Below, in pieces: positions 43,787-53,153 of a stretch of DNA of 64,000 nucleotides. The stretch is from Hespellia sp. (lineage in GTDB: Bacteria; Bacillota; Clostridia; Lachnospirales; Lachnospiraceae), in NCBI GenBank assembly GCA_028694105.1, contig JAQUUC010000004.1, forward strand, positions 1 through 64,000. The letters run 5' to 3'. The notes under the pieces were generated by a model. That model saw only the letters and a list, made by a program, of their open reading frames with translations, did no database searches and was not told the origin of the DNA. The first letter of the stretch is position 1, and the number at the start of each line of letters is the position of its first letter. The position numbers and the translations under genes were made by a program.

Positions 43787-45007
43787 ATGAGTTTGAACAG
43801 TACGCCAAGTGCAGACAGAATACACATCGGAATATTTGGAAAGCGAAACGCAGGAAAATCAAGCGTCATCAACGCAATCACCGGGCAGAGTCTGGCGATT
43901 GTGTCGGATGTCAAGGGAACAACAACAGATCCGGTTTTAAAAGCGATGGAGCTTCTGCCGCTGGGACCGGTTGTCATGATTGACACCCCGGGACTGGATG
44001 ATGAAGGAGAGCTTGGAGCACTTCGAATTCAGAAGGCCTGCCAGATCCTGAACAAGACAGACATTGCGGTTGTTGTCGTGGACGGTACCGTCGGGATGAC
44101 GAAGGAGGACGATGCCATATTAGACCGCATCAAAGCCAAGGACATTCCGTATGTAGTAGTGATGAATAAGCTGGATCTGGCAGCGGACGGTGCACAGAAC
44201 ATAATCGGTGATGCGGCAAATGCGAAAATGAGTGACCAGAAGAATGTCATCTGGGTCAGCTCCGAGAACAAGACGAACATCTATGAACTCAAAGAGCTGA
44301 TTGCATCGCAGGTGAAGACCGATGACCAGTCACATAAAATCGTGGGAGATCTGCTGGAGTATGGAGATTTAGTCGTGCTGGTGGTTCCGATTGATTCAGC
44401 CGCACCGAAGGGCCGGCTGATTCTGCCACAGCAGCAGACCATCCGCGATGTACTCGAATCAGGAGCGGTATCGATCGTTGTGCGCGAAAGTGAACTTGCA
44501 GATACACTTGCAAAGCTTGGAACAAAGCCGAAGATGGTCATTACAGACAGTCAGGCATTTGAACAGGTTGCAAAAGAAGTGCCGGAAGATATTCTTCTGA
44601 CATCGTTCTCAATTTTATTTGCAAGATATAAGGGAAACTTAAAGAGCGTGGCAGAAGGCGCACGCTGTCTGGATAAGTTAAAGGACGGGGATACCGTACT
44701 TATATCGGAAGGCTGTACGCATCACAGACAATGCGATGATATCGGTACCGTCAAGATGCCAGGATGGATCAAAGAGCATACCGGAAAAGAATTGAGATTT
44801 GAATTCTCAAGCGGCGTGGAGTTTCCGATGGATTTAAGCCGATATCAGATGATTATACATTGCGGCGGCTGTACATTGAATGAACGGGAGATGAAGTATC
44901 GCCTGAAATGTGCCGCAGACCAGGGCGTTCCGATGACGAATTATGGGACGGCGATTGCGTATATGAAAGGAATACTGGAGCGGAGCCTTGAGGTATTCGC
45001 TTCATAA
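43787..45007 (+). CDS. hydF: [FeFe] hydrogenase H-cluster maturation GTPase HydF
   Basis: Scaffold GTPase that carries the di-iron subcluster to the hydrogenase. 406 residues: GTPase domain with GKRNAGKSSVINA, DTPGLDD and NKLD, a dimerisation domain, and a C-terminal iron-sulfur domain with EGCTHH and IHCGGC, the C-x-H...HC-x2-C set. It closes the operon. Confidence 0.97.
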   Translation: MSLNSTPSADRIHIGIFGKRNAGKSSVINAITGQSLAIVSDVKGTTTDPVLKAMELLPLGPVVMIDTPGLDDEGELGALRIQKACQILNKTDIAVVVVDGTVGMTKEDDAILDRIKAKDIPYVVVMNKLDLAADGAQNIIGDAANAKMSDQKNVIWVSSENKTNIYELKELIASQVKTDDQSHKIVGDLLEYGDLVVLVVPIDSAAPKGRLILPQQQTIRDVLESGAVSIVVRESELADTLAKLGTKPKMVITDSQAFEQVAKEVPEDILLTSFSILFARYKGNLKSVAEGARCLDKLKDGDTVLISEGCTHHRQCDDIGTVKMPGWIKEHTGKELRFEFSSGVEFPMDLSRYQMIIHCGGCTLNEREMKYRLKCAADQGVPMTNYGTAIAYMKGILERSLEVFAS

Positions 45008-45016
45008 AGATGTGTG

Positions 45017-45075
45017 AAAACAATACCACGAAACAAACAAGACATAACCAGTTTGCTTTGTGGTATTGTTTTTTT
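45017..45075 (+). terminator. Terminator after hydF
   Basis: AAAACAATACCAC and GTGGTATTGTTTT pair, with extra inner pairing, followed by a long T run. Confidence 0.85.
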
Positions 45076-45142
45076 ATGCTAAAAAATAGCAAATTATGAA
45101 AAAAAAGACATAAAAAAAGGCATATTGCACAAAGAATGTAAA

Positions 45143-45194
45143 AATATTAGTCTATTTTTCCAATATTGACTAATATTGAAGCATATGATAGGAT
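45143..45194 (+). promoter_or_regulatory. Promoter of the nucleoside cluster with overlapping inverted repeat
   Basis: TTGACT (45166-45171), 17-base spacer, TAGGAT (45189-45194). A perfect inverted repeat AATATTAGTC (45143-45152) and GACTAATATT (45168-45177) overlaps the -35 box, a typical place for a regulator site. Confidence 0.55.
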
Positions 45195-45212
45195 TGAATC
45201 ACAAGATACATC

Positions 45213-45240
45213 ATGACCAGTTAAAAGTGGATATGACCAG
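45213..45240. promoter_or_regulatory. Direct repeats ATGACCAG, candidate GntR operator
   Basis: ATGACCAG occurs at 45213-45220 and 45233-45240, exactly 20 bases apart, between the promoter and the GntR-type gene. This suggests autoregulation by the encoded regulator. Confidence 0.45.
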
Positions 45241-45277
45241 CTGACAAGGTGTTATCTTAAGAAGGGGGAAACAGCAG

Positions 45278-46006
45278 ATGGAAGAAAACAAAGTTCCTAA
45301 GTATTATCATGTAAAGCAGGAGATTATTAAGAAGATAGATGATAATACATATCAGGAAGGTGACACCATTCCCAGCGAACGGGAGTTAATGGTATTGTTC
45401 GATGTGAGCAGAATTACAATACGAAAGGCCATTGATGATCTGGTGAAAGAAGGATATCTCTACCGCGTTCATGGGAAAGGTACATTTGTAAGAGGGGAGG
45501 GAAAGCAGAACGATTTAGTTTCAATCACAAGCTGTACACAGGATATTGAGAAACTAGGATACACACCGGGAAGAAAAGTCATGAAAAAGTGTGTGATACC
45601 AGCAGATGCCAAGAGAAAATCATTTCTGAATTTAAATGATCATGAAGATGTGTTTTGTCTGTCCAGAATCTATTATGCAGATGATGAACCGATCAACTAC
45701 ACAACGACATATCTGCCATACAAATATTTTCCAGATATTGATCTGTATGATTTTGCACAAGTGTCACTGTATAAGATCCTAGAGGACAAGTATGATGTGA
45801 GAATAACGAAGGCAACCCGTACAATAGAAGCAATCAGTGCACATGGTGAGATTGCAGAATATCTGGATGTCGAAGAAGAAGTTCCGTTATTGCAGTTTTG
45901 CTGTACGACGTACGGAATGGTGAACGGCAAGGAAGTGGCTATTGAATATTTTAAATGTTACTACAGAACCGATCAGTTTAAGTTTTGCATTTATCAGGTA
46001 AGGTAA
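45278..46006 (+). CDS. GntR-family regulator with UTRA domain
   Basis: A 242-residue HutC-type regulator: winged helix near the N-terminus (YQEGDTIPSERELMVLFDVS, then RITIRKAIDDLVKEG) and a UTRA effector domain from about residue 85 with a PLLQF turn near the end. UTRA domains bind small metabolites, often sugar phosphates or nucleosides. It is the first gene of the nucleoside cluster and most likely senses the imported substrate or a phosphorylated product. Confidence 0.92.
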   Translation: MEENKVPKYYHVKQEIIKKIDDNTYQEGDTIPSERELMVLFDVSRITIRKAIDDLVKEGYLYRVHGKGTFVRGEGKQNDLVSITSCTQDIEKLGYTPGRKVMKKCVIPADAKRKSFLNLNDHEDVFCLSRIYYADDEPINYTTTYLPYKYFPDIDLYDFAQVSLYKILEDKYDVRITKATRTIEAISAHGEIAEYLDVEEEVPLLQFCCTTYGMVNGKEVAIEYFKCYYRTDQFKFCIYQVR

Positions 46007-46028
46007 ATTAAAAAGCGGAGGAAAAGAT

Positions 46029-47207
46029 ATGAAAAAGAGAGCAAGCGTGTTAGTTATGGCACTTGTTTTATTAAGTGCACTTATTTTTACAGGATGTGGA
46101 AAAAGTGACGAAACATCGAAAGAGAAAAAAAGCAATGATTTGAGAGTTGCTGTTGTGTGTTCTGATTCCGGACAAAATGATAATGGTTATAATCAGTCAG
46201 CATGTGATGGAATCAAAGAAGTGGCAGAAGATATCGGATGTGAATACAAAATCATAGAACCGGCAAACGGGGTTCCGGAAGCGTTGGAAACATTAGCGGA
46301 TGACGGATATAATCTTATTTTTTCACTGGAATATGATTTCGATGCATTAATTAAGGGTGTTGGCGGAACAGAAGCCATTGCAGCGCAGTATCCGGATACA
46401 ACCTTTGTGGTGTTCAACGATGATCCAAACAAAGACGAGGATGGAAATGTCCTTCATGACAATGTTATTTCTGTCTTGTTTGATGTACATGAAGCTTCCT
46501 ATCTGGCAGGTTATCTGTCTGTTCAGATAAATGAAAATATGGAGCAGCTGTTTGATGATTCTTATGGTCTGACTCCGCTTGATACAGCAAGAGGAATCGG
46601 ATTTATAGGCGGAACAAACTCAAATGGTATCTTAGTATATTCTTATGGTTTCATCGAAGGAATCAATAAAGCGGCAGAAGAATACAATGTTACATATGAT
46701 TATTATGCAAAATATGATGCGGGATTTACAGATTCTGCACTAGGGAGCACGGTGGCAGAGACATTCTATGATGAAGGCGCAAATGTGGTGTTCGCAGATG
46801 CCGGCGTTGTCGGAGATGGAATCACAGCAAAAGCAAAAGAAGTTGGGAAAATAGCAATTCAGACAGATGCAAATTTGGATACGCAGCAGCCGGGACATGT
46901 TCTGACCAGTGTTCTAAAAATCACAGGTGTACCGGTTAAGACAATTACACAGGCGTATGCTGATGGAAAATTAGACGAGATGGATCAGCTGCAAAACTAC
47001 AATCTTGCATCCGGTGCAACCGGAATTACGGATCTTGAAGAGATGGGTAAGCATGTGCAGAATCAGGATGTCTGGGAAGAAATAAAATCCAAGCTGCAGA
47101 CTGTCAGTGATCAGATTACAGATGAAGAGATTAAAGTAACAAATAAGCAGAATAACGAAGAATTTGATGCTGCAAAATGTCCAAACGTTAACATTAAAAC
47201 GAAATAA
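46029..47207 (+). CDS. BMP-family nucleoside-binding lipoprotein
   Basis: Solute-binding lipoprotein of 392 residues with lipobox IFTGC near residue 22, followed by the Bmp (PnrA-like) domain: VVCSDSGQNDNGYNQSA with the usual first-strand ligand contacts, then the GFIGGTNSNGI region. PnrA-type proteins bind purine and related nucleosides. It is followed by an ATPase and two permeases that together form a nucleoside ABC importer. Several residues of the ligand pocket cannot be compared by eye, so the exact nucleoside is unknown. Confidence 0.92.
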   Translation: MKKRASVLVMALVLLSALIFTGCGKSDETSKEKKSNDLRVAVVCSDSGQNDNGYNQSACDGIKEVAEDIGCEYKIIEPANGVPEALETLADDGYNLIFSLEYDFDALIKGVGGTEAIAAQYPDTTFVVFNDDPNKDEDGNVLHDNVISVLFDVHEASYLAGYLSVQINENMEQLFDDSYGLTPLDTARGIGFIGGTNSNGILVYSYGFIEGINKAAEEYNVTYDYYAKYDAGFTDSALGSTVAETFYDEGANVVFADAGVVGDGITAKAKEVGKIAIQTDANLDTQQPGHVLTSVLKITGVPVKTITQAYADGKLDEMDQLQNYNLASGATGITDLEEMGKHVQNQDVWEEIKSKLQTVSDQITDEEIKVTNKQNNEEFDAAKCPNVNIKTK

Positions 47208-47217
47208 GTCAAGATTA

Positions 47218-47269
47218 GGGGTGTCTCAAAATAATATGTGTAAAGCATGAAAACCACTTTGGGACACCC
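47218..47269 (+). other. Hairpin between binding protein and ATPase genes
   Basis: GGGTGTCTCAAA and TTTGGGACACCC pair with one wobble around a 28-base loop. The 3' tail is only moderately T-rich, so it probably reduces read-through and keeps binding protein in excess over the membrane parts. Confidence 0.6.
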
Positions 47270-47299
47270 TCATTTTATTCAAAATGAGGAGAATCATCT

Positions 47300-48826
47300 A
47301 TGAGTATTATAATAGAAACGAAAAAACTGACGAAAAAGTTTGGGGATTTTGTTGCAAATAGCAAAATAGACATACAAGTTGAAAAGCAGGAAATCAAATG
47401 CATCGTCGGTGAAAACGGAGCGGGAAAATCGACTCTGATGAATATGCTGTACGGGGTTTACAAGCCGACAAGCGGAATGATTCTTTTAAATGGCAAAGAA
47501 ATTGTAATGAATTCCCCTACGGATGCAATTCGAAATGGAATCGGTATGGTACATCAGCATTTCAAATTGGTTCCGAGCCTGACTGTTTATGAAAATATTC
47601 TGTTGGGCAGCGAGATTACGAAAAGAGGATTAATTGACAGGCGAGAAGAAATCACGAAAGTGAAGAAGCTGATTGAACAGTATCAATTTCAGATCGATCC
47701 AATGGAAAAAATACAGAATATTTCGGTAGGGCTTTGCCAGCAGGTCGAAATTCTAAAAATGCTATATCGTAATGTAGATATCCTGATTCTGGATGAACCG
47801 ACTGCAGTACTCACACCGCAGGAAGTAGACCGTCTGATGGAGAATCTGAAGGCACTGAAAAAACAGGGGAAGACTATTATCGTTATTACACACAAGCTGC
47901 GGGAAGTAATGTATGTGAGCGACAGTGTTACCGTAATAAAAAGCGGACAGGTTATTGGAAATGTGAAAACAAAGGATACGAACGAAACAGAACTTGCGCA
48001 AATGATGGTAGGCCGTGATGTGGTGCTGACTGTCAGAAATGAGTCCGGTCCGAAGCCACGGGAAGAAGAGGCTTATCGTGTCGAAGGCATCTGTACGGTG
48101 AATGATTCAAATCATGAAATTCTGCACAATGTGTCACTGTATGTAAAAAAAGGCGAGGTTCTTGGAATTGCAGGAGTAGAAGGAAATGGACAGAGTGAGC
48201 TGATTAAAGTGCTTACGGGCGTAATGACGGTAACCAAGGGAAAAGTGCTGCTGGGAGGAAAAGACATGACAAATGCATGGCCGGACAAACTGCGGAAATT
48301 TGGAATTGGTATTATTCCGGAAGATCGGTATGCACAAGGTCTTTGCAAGGAAATGACGATTCCGGAAAACTGTATTGCCGGTTATTTTGATACACACGGA
48401 GTCTGTAACAAGGGCGTCTTGAAGAGCGGAAAAATGAAACAATTATGCGATGACTATATTCAAAAATATGATATCCGTGTATCAGACCAATATGGGGTGA
48501 TTTCGCAACTGTCGGGAGGAAATGCTCAGAAAGTCATTATTGCACGTGAGTTTGAGAATAATCCGGATCTGATTATTGCATGCCAGCCGACGAGAGGTGT
48601 TGACATTGGTTCCATTGAATTCATTCACAGACAATTGCTTGCACTTAGAAATGCCGGAAAAGCAGTTTTGCTTATCTCAAGCGAACTGACAGAAATTATG
48701 AGCCTGTCAGACCGTATCGTGGTTATGTATAAAGGCGGAATTATAGGAGAAGTCGATCCGCAGGCTGCATCAGCGGAAGAGATTGGACTGTTGATGGCAG
48801 GTGCAGGCGCGAAGGGAGGAAATTAG
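47300..48826 (+). CDS. Nucleoside ABC importer, double ATP-binding protein
   Basis: A 508-residue protein with two ABC domains. The first has GENGAGKSTLMNMLYG and Walker B ILDEPTAVLT; the second has GVEGNGQSEL in place of a canonical Walker A, LSGGNAQKVIIAREF and ACQPTRGVDIGS. This is the layout of NupO/YufO and RbsA-like importers. It energises the two permeases encoded next. Confidence 0.95.
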   Translation: MSIIIETKKLTKKFGDFVANSKIDIQVEKQEIKCIVGENGAGKSTLMNMLYGVYKPTSGMILLNGKEIVMNSPTDAIRNGIGMVHQHFKLVPSLTVYENILLGSEITKRGLIDRREEITKVKKLIEQYQFQIDPMEKIQNISVGLCQQVEILKMLYRNVDILILDEPTAVLTPQEVDRLMENLKALKKQGKTIIVITHKLREVMYVSDSVTVIKSGQVIGNVKTKDTNETELAQMMVGRDVVLTVRNESGPKPREEEAYRVEGICTVNDSNHEILHNVSLYVKKGEVLGIAGVEGNGQSELIKVLTGVMTVTKGKVLLGGKDMTNAWPDKLRKFGIGIIPEDRYAQGLCKEMTIPENCIAGYFDTHGVCNKGVLKSGKMKQLCDDYIQKYDIRVSDQYGVISQLSGGNAQKVIIAREFENNPDLIIACQPTRGVDIGSIEFIHRQLLALRNAGKAVLLISSELTEIMSLSDRIVVMYKGGIIGEVDPQAASAEEIGLLMAGAGAKGGN

Positions 48827-48827
48827 G

Positions 48828-49910
48828 GTGACGAAGAAGAAATCAGACTATATCGGTCCGAAAGTCTTAAATACGCTGCTTCCGGTGGGACTGGCATTTT
48901 TGATTGGCGGAATTATAATTCTCTGTATTGGCGAGAATCCGTTGGAAGCGTATCGGATCATGCTTGGAAAATCACTTTTTACAGCAAAAGGATTTTTGAA
49001 TACACTTCATTATGCATCACCGCTTTTATTAACCGGACTGGCAATTGCAATTACATTTAAAGCAAACTTATTCAATATGGGTGTGGAAGGTCAGCTGCTG
49101 GTTGGAGGATTCTTTGCCGGGATAGCAGGTGCATCATTGGATTTGACGAGTCCGGTCATGCAGAAAGTAGTCTGTATGTTGGTGGGAATCGGATGTGGTG
49201 TATTGTTTGCATTAATCCCTGCGCTTTTAAGAGCTTTTTTCCATGTGGATGAGATGGTTGTTACTCTGATGCTGAATTATGCAATGATCAAGGTACTGGA
49301 ATACCTGTCATCCGGGCCGTTTAGGGAAGCCGGTTCGGGGTATGTCTGTACCCCTGTTATTCATGAAAGTGCAATGTTTCAGCGATTGGGAATCGGAAAC
49401 TCACGTTTGACGATGTTTTTCTTTCTGGCGTTTGCAATTCTGCTGATTATGACATTTATATTTAAGAAAACAAAATTGGGAATGGAAATCACAGCCATTG
49501 GTAAAAATCCGGATTTTGCAGAAGCAACTGGAATGCGTGTGCGACGCAAAATCATTATTTTAATGTGTATAAGTGGTGCGTTGGCTGGTCTGGCTGGAGC
49601 CGGGCATATGATGAGTGAAAAATTTAAGTATACGCTTGGATTTTCCGGAACGACAGGACTTGGCTGGGATGGAATGCTGATTGCATTATTGGGAAGACAT
49701 AATCCGATTGGCGTATTGCTGGCTGCGATCTTCTACAGTGCATTAAAAACTGGCGCGGATAATATCAATATGTATACATCGGTGCCAAAAGAAATCGTTG
49801 GGGTACTGCAGGGATTGATTATTCTGTTTTTAGCAGTACAGTTTTTGGATGAAAGATTTGGTTTAAGGGAACGGTTTGCCAGACGAATGAGCAGAAAGGA
49901 GGAAGCGTAA
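48828..49910 (+). CDS. Nucleoside ABC importer permease 1
   Basis: A 360-residue membrane protein of the BPD_transp_2 family (NupP/YufP-like), with about ten helices. Typical segments are ANLFNMGVEGQLLVGG, VDEMVVTLMLNYA and AIGKNPDFAEATGM. Start is taken as the GTG at 48828, one base after the ATPase stop, with GGGAGG before it. The stop overlaps the ATG of the second permease. Confidence 0.93.
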   Translation: MTKKKSDYIGPKVLNTLLPVGLAFLIGGIIILCIGENPLEAYRIMLGKSLFTAKGFLNTLHYASPLLLTGLAIAITFKANLFNMGVEGQLLVGGFFAGIAGASLDLTSPVMQKVVCMLVGIGCGVLFALIPALLRAFFHVDEMVVTLMLNYAMIKVLEYLSSGPFREAGSGYVCTPVIHESAMFQRLGIGNSRLTMFFFLAFAILLIMTFIFKKTKLGMEITAIGKNPDFAEATGMRVRRKIIILMCISGALAGLAGAGHMMSEKFKYTLGFSGTTGLGWDGMLIALLGRHNPIGVLLAAIFYSALKTGADNINMYTSVPKEIVGVLQGLIILFLAVQFLDERFGLRERFARRMSRKEEA

Positions 49911-50815
49911 TGGGATTTATTACTGGAATTTTATATGACTCCGTCTATCATGCAATTCCGATTTTACTTTGTGTATTGGGCGGCATTTTTGCATATAAGG
50001 CAAATGTTCTAAATATTGCACTGGAAGGTATGATGCTTGCGGGAGCTTTTGTATCAGTTCTGGTTAGCTTTAAAACGGAAAATGTTATGTTGGGGTATAT
50101 CGCGGCTGTGGTGACCTGTCTTGCAATTGGATTGATATTTGCGTTTTTCGGGGTCAGCTGTAAAGGAAATGTAATCGTGATCGGACTAGCAGTCAATATG
50201 TCGATTGTGGCCATTGCAGGCTTTGTGCTTCAGCTAATGAATTCAGCAAACATAAAACTTGGATTTACGAATGCCGCAGATTTTAAGATTCACATCCCGA
50301 TTATCAAGAATATTCCGATTCTGGGCGGCATCATTAGCGGTCATACGATTATTACATATATTACATTTGTATCGATTGTACTGGTGTGGATTTTGATGTA
50401 CCGGACAAAATTCGGAATTTATGTCCGGGTGGTTGGAGAAAATGAGGATTCAGCAAAGAGTTTAGGATTAAATACAAATAAATACCGTTATTTAGCAATT
50501 TTACTGGGATCATTTTTCTGTGCATTAGCCGGAATCAATCTGGCACTTGAGAGAATGACTATATTTACAAACAGTATGACGGCAGGGCGTGGATTTATTG
50601 CAATCGCAGCTATTTACTGTGGAAGAGGAGACCCGTTATCCTGTACATTTTACGCATTGATCTTTGGACTTGCAAGAGCGTTGTCTGTGAATCTGAGTCT
50701 GTATGCAGGGGCAGCAGCGGCAGTTTTTGATGTGATTCCATATGTGGTTATGAGTATAGTTCTGACGGTTGTATCTGTCATAAAATATAGAAACAGCAGA
50801 GTGCGCGGGATGTAG
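49910..50815 (+). CDS. Nucleoside ABC importer permease 2
   Basis: A 301-residue BPD_transp_2 family permease (NupQ/YufQ-like). Segments such as ANVLNIALEGMMLAGAF, VVGENEDSAKSLGLN and GRGFIAIAAIYCGRGDP are characteristic. It pairs with permease 1; start overlaps the previous stop (TAATG), indicating coupled translation. Confidence 0.93.
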   Translation: MGFITGILYDSVYHAIPILLCVLGGIFAYKANVLNIALEGMMLAGAFVSVLVSFKTENVMLGYIAAVVTCLAIGLIFAFFGVSCKGNVIVIGLAVNMSIVAIAGFVLQLMNSANIKLGFTNAADFKIHIPIIKNIPILGGIISGHTIITYITFVSIVLVWILMYRTKFGIYVRVVGENEDSAKSLGLNTNKYRYLAILLGSFFCALAGINLALERMTIFTNSMTAGRGFIAIAAIYCGRGDPLSCTFYALIFGLARALSVNLSLYAGAAAAVFDVIPYVVMSIVLTVVSVIKYRNSRVRGM

Positions 50816-50841
50816 AGCGGTTCGTGACGGAGGAAAGAAAA

Positions 50842-51408
50842 ATGAAGAAATCAGCATTGATTATTGTAGATATGGTTCGCGATTTTACAGATCCGAAAGG
50901 GTTGGTGTATTATCCGCAGAACCGGGAAATTCTTCCGAAAATTAAAACAGTGTTAGAAGTCTCCAGAGAAAACGGCTGTTTGATCGTGTTTTTGAAACAT
51001 GGTAACCGGAAGGGAAAGATAGACAGAAAGGCAGAGTCCATGCGTGCAAACTGTACGGAGGGAACATTCGGGGTGGAAATTGATCCGATGCTTCCCGTGA
51101 ATGAAGAAAAGGATTATGTTATTTCAAAACGAAGATATAGTGGCTTTTTTTCGACAGACTTAGATCTGGTTCTGCGGGAAAACAAAATTGAAAATGTAAT
51201 TGTAGTTGGAACGAAAACAAATTGCTGTATTCGGGCAACGGTGACAGATGCATTTTATCTGGATTATAATCCATATGTTGTCAGAGAATGTGTAGCGACT
51301 AATTCAGAGGTTGTAAATGAGGTCCATCTAAGTGACATCGACAAGTATTTCGGCCATGTTATAGATATGGAAACCTTATTTGCCATGTTAAAGGAAGGAC
51401 AGTTATAA
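50842..51408 (+). CDS. Isochorismatase-like cysteine hydrolase
   Basis: A 188-residue hydrolase with the Asp-Lys-Cys triad of the family: Asp10 in IIVDMVRDF, Lys96 in ISKRRYSGFF and Cys129 in GTKTNCCIRAT. Relatives include nicotinamidase, ureidoacrylate amidohydrolase RutB and N-carbamoyl hydrolases, so it could hydrolyse an amide or carbamoyl group freed from the imported nucleoside's base. Start ATG at 50842 follows GGAGGAAAG. The substrate is not identified. Confidence 0.9.
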   Translation: MKKSALIIVDMVRDFTDPKGLVYYPQNREILPKIKTVLEVSRENGCLIVFLKHGNRKGKIDRKAESMRANCTEGTFGVEIDPMLPVNEEKDYVISKRRYSGFFSTDLDLVLRENKIENVIVVGTKTNCCIRATVTDAFYLDYNPYVVRECVATNSEVVNEVHLSDIDKYFGHVIDMETLFAMLKEGQL

Positions 51409-51413
51409 GAGAG

Positions 51414-52352
51414 ATGAAAACAGATGTATTGATTAGTGGATATGTAAGTCTGGACCATATTATAAAAATTGCTTCCCCTGCCAAAGTGGGTTTTACATCG
51501 CTTGTGACCAACCGGTCAAATGGCCGTGTGTTTTATGGCGGCTGCTCTGTCAATATTGCCTATGCGCTATGCCGTTTGGGAATGTGTGCCAAGCCGGTTC
51601 TCCGAGTGGGAGACGATTATGAAAGTTCTGGACTGAAAGAGTTTTTTGTCAGGGGAAACATCCGGACAGATGGAGTTACAGAAATATCAGGGGAAGCAAC
51701 AAGTGTGTGTTATCTCATTCAGGATAATAATAATGACCACATGACAATCTTCTATCCGGGAGCAATGGATGGGAAATACGCGGCACCGATGAGCGATGCA
51801 TTGTTTGAAAACACGGGACTTGGAGTGATTACAGTTGCACCGAGACCAGACAATGAAGAGTTCTTTCGACAGTGTAAAAAGCATGGCGTACCGGTGGTGT
51901 TTGGAATGAAGGATGATTTTGAGGCATTCCCAAAAGATTTTTTAAAACAGCTTCTTACAGAAAGTAAGCTTATTTTTATGAATGAGGTTGAATGTGAGAT
52001 TATTAAAAAACTTTATGGACTAAATAAAATAACCGAACTGTTTGAAATTGGAGAGGCAGAAATTATTGTAACTACACTTGGAAAACACGGAAGCAATTGT
52101 TATATCCGGGAGGAAAATGGTATCAGACAGGAAAAAGCCGGTGTCTGTAAAGTGGAGCAGGTGTTAGATTCAACCGGATCGGGAGATGCGTATATATCCG
52201 GATTTATCTATGGATATTTACATAATTATGACCCAAAAGAATGCTGCAGACTTGGAGCGGCACTGTCTTGTTTTGTACTTCAGGCAGAAGGCTGCTGCAC
52301 AAATATTCCAACCAAGGAGCAGCTATTTGAAAAAGTAAATGCGTGGAAATGA
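51414..52352 (+). CDS. PfkB-family carbohydrate/nucleoside kinase
   Basis: A 312-residue ribokinase-fold enzyme. The N-terminus has GGCSVNIAYALCRLG and the C-terminal signature is DSTGSGDAYISGF with catalytic Asp258. It lacks the specific patterns that would name it ribokinase, fructokinase, adenosine kinase or pseudouridine kinase by eye. It could phosphorylate the nucleoside itself or a sugar released from it. Start ATG follows the hydrolase stop by five bases. Confidence 0.88.
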   Translation: MKTDVLISGYVSLDHIIKIASPAKVGFTSLVTNRSNGRVFYGGCSVNIAYALCRLGMCAKPVLRVGDDYESSGLKEFFVRGNIRTDGVTEISGEATSVCYLIQDNNNDHMTIFYPGAMDGKYAAPMSDALFENTGLGVITVAPRPDNEEFFRQCKKHGVPVVFGMKDDFEAFPKDFLKQLLTESKLIFMNEVECEIIKKLYGLNKITELFEIGEAEIIVTTLGKHGSNCYIREENGIRQEKAGVCKVEQVLDSTGSGDAYISGFIYGYLHNYDPKECCRLGAALSCFVLQAEGCCTNIPTKEQLFEKVNAWK

Positions 52353-52392
52353 TATTCTGACGCGAAAAAAGTAAAAAGAAAGGAAGTAGAAA

Positions 52393-53148
52393 ATGAGTAC
52401 ATTATATATGGGAGCTGATAAGGAAACTGTTGCAAAATATGTGCTGTTTTCCGGAGATCCGTGGAGAGTGGAAGTTGTTAAAAACTATTTGGAACAGCCA
52501 AAGAAAATCGCCTTCTTAAGAGAATTCAATACCTATACAGGTACATACAAAGGCGTGGAAGTTACAATCACTTCGACTGGAATCGGTGCTCCGTCGGCAG
52601 CAATTGCTATGGAGGAAATGTATGAGGCCGGAATGGAAGTAGCGGTTAGAATGGGAACAGTTATGTCCATGCAGGATGATATGCTGGGGCATTTTCTGAT
52701 TCCGGTTGCGGCGATGCGAAGAGAAGGAACCAGCAGTTCTTATGTGGATTTGAGCTATCCGGCAGTTGCTGACTTTGAATTAGTGAATGTAATGAATGAG
52801 ACGGTGACACAGATGGGAAAACGGTATCTGAACGGACTGAACTGTACGATGGATGGTTTCTATAGCTGTATGCACGATTCGAGATTTTCCAAGGAGTGGG
52901 AAAGGGACATGTCCCGGACATTCGAAGAGGTTAAGAAATTAGGCGTGACGGGGATAGACATGGAATCATCCTGTATGCTGACGCTGGGAAGGCTTATGGA
53001 AGTAAAGACGTGTATTCTTACAATTGCAACCGTTTTAGAGAATCTAAAGGAAACTTTGGAAGGGAAAGAACGCAGGGAGGCGGAAGAGCTGCTCTGCAAA
53101 ACAGCATTGGAAGGAATTTATAATTATCATATGAAAAACAAGAGGTGA
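52393..53148 (+). CDS. Nucleoside phosphorylase-I family protein, uridine-phosphorylase-like
   Basis: A 251-residue member of the uridine/purine nucleoside phosphorylase family. Phosphate and ribose residues are kept: GDPWR (residues 21-25), STGIGAPS (61-68), RMGT (86-89), and DMESS (189-193). The uracil-recognition motif GQERYDT of uridine phosphorylase is replaced by a different segment after FY (residues 156-157), and the purine-enzyme Asp is also absent. It should therefore cleave a nucleoside whose base is neither a normal uracil nor a normal purine, or be a hydrolase. This is inference from motif loss. Confidence 0.88.
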   Translation: MSTLYMGADKETVAKYVLFSGDPWRVEVVKNYLEQPKKIAFLREFNTYTGTYKGVEVTITSTGIGAPSAAIAMEEMYEAGMEVAVRMGTVMSMQDDMLGHFLIPVAAMRREGTSSSYVDLSYPAVADFELVNVMNETVTQMGKRYLNGLNCTMDGFYSCMHDSRFSKEWERDMSRTFEEVKKLGVTGIDMESSCMLTLGRLMEVKTCILTIATVLENLKETLEGKERREAEELLCKTALEGIYNYHMKNKR

Positions 53149-53153
53149 ACATT

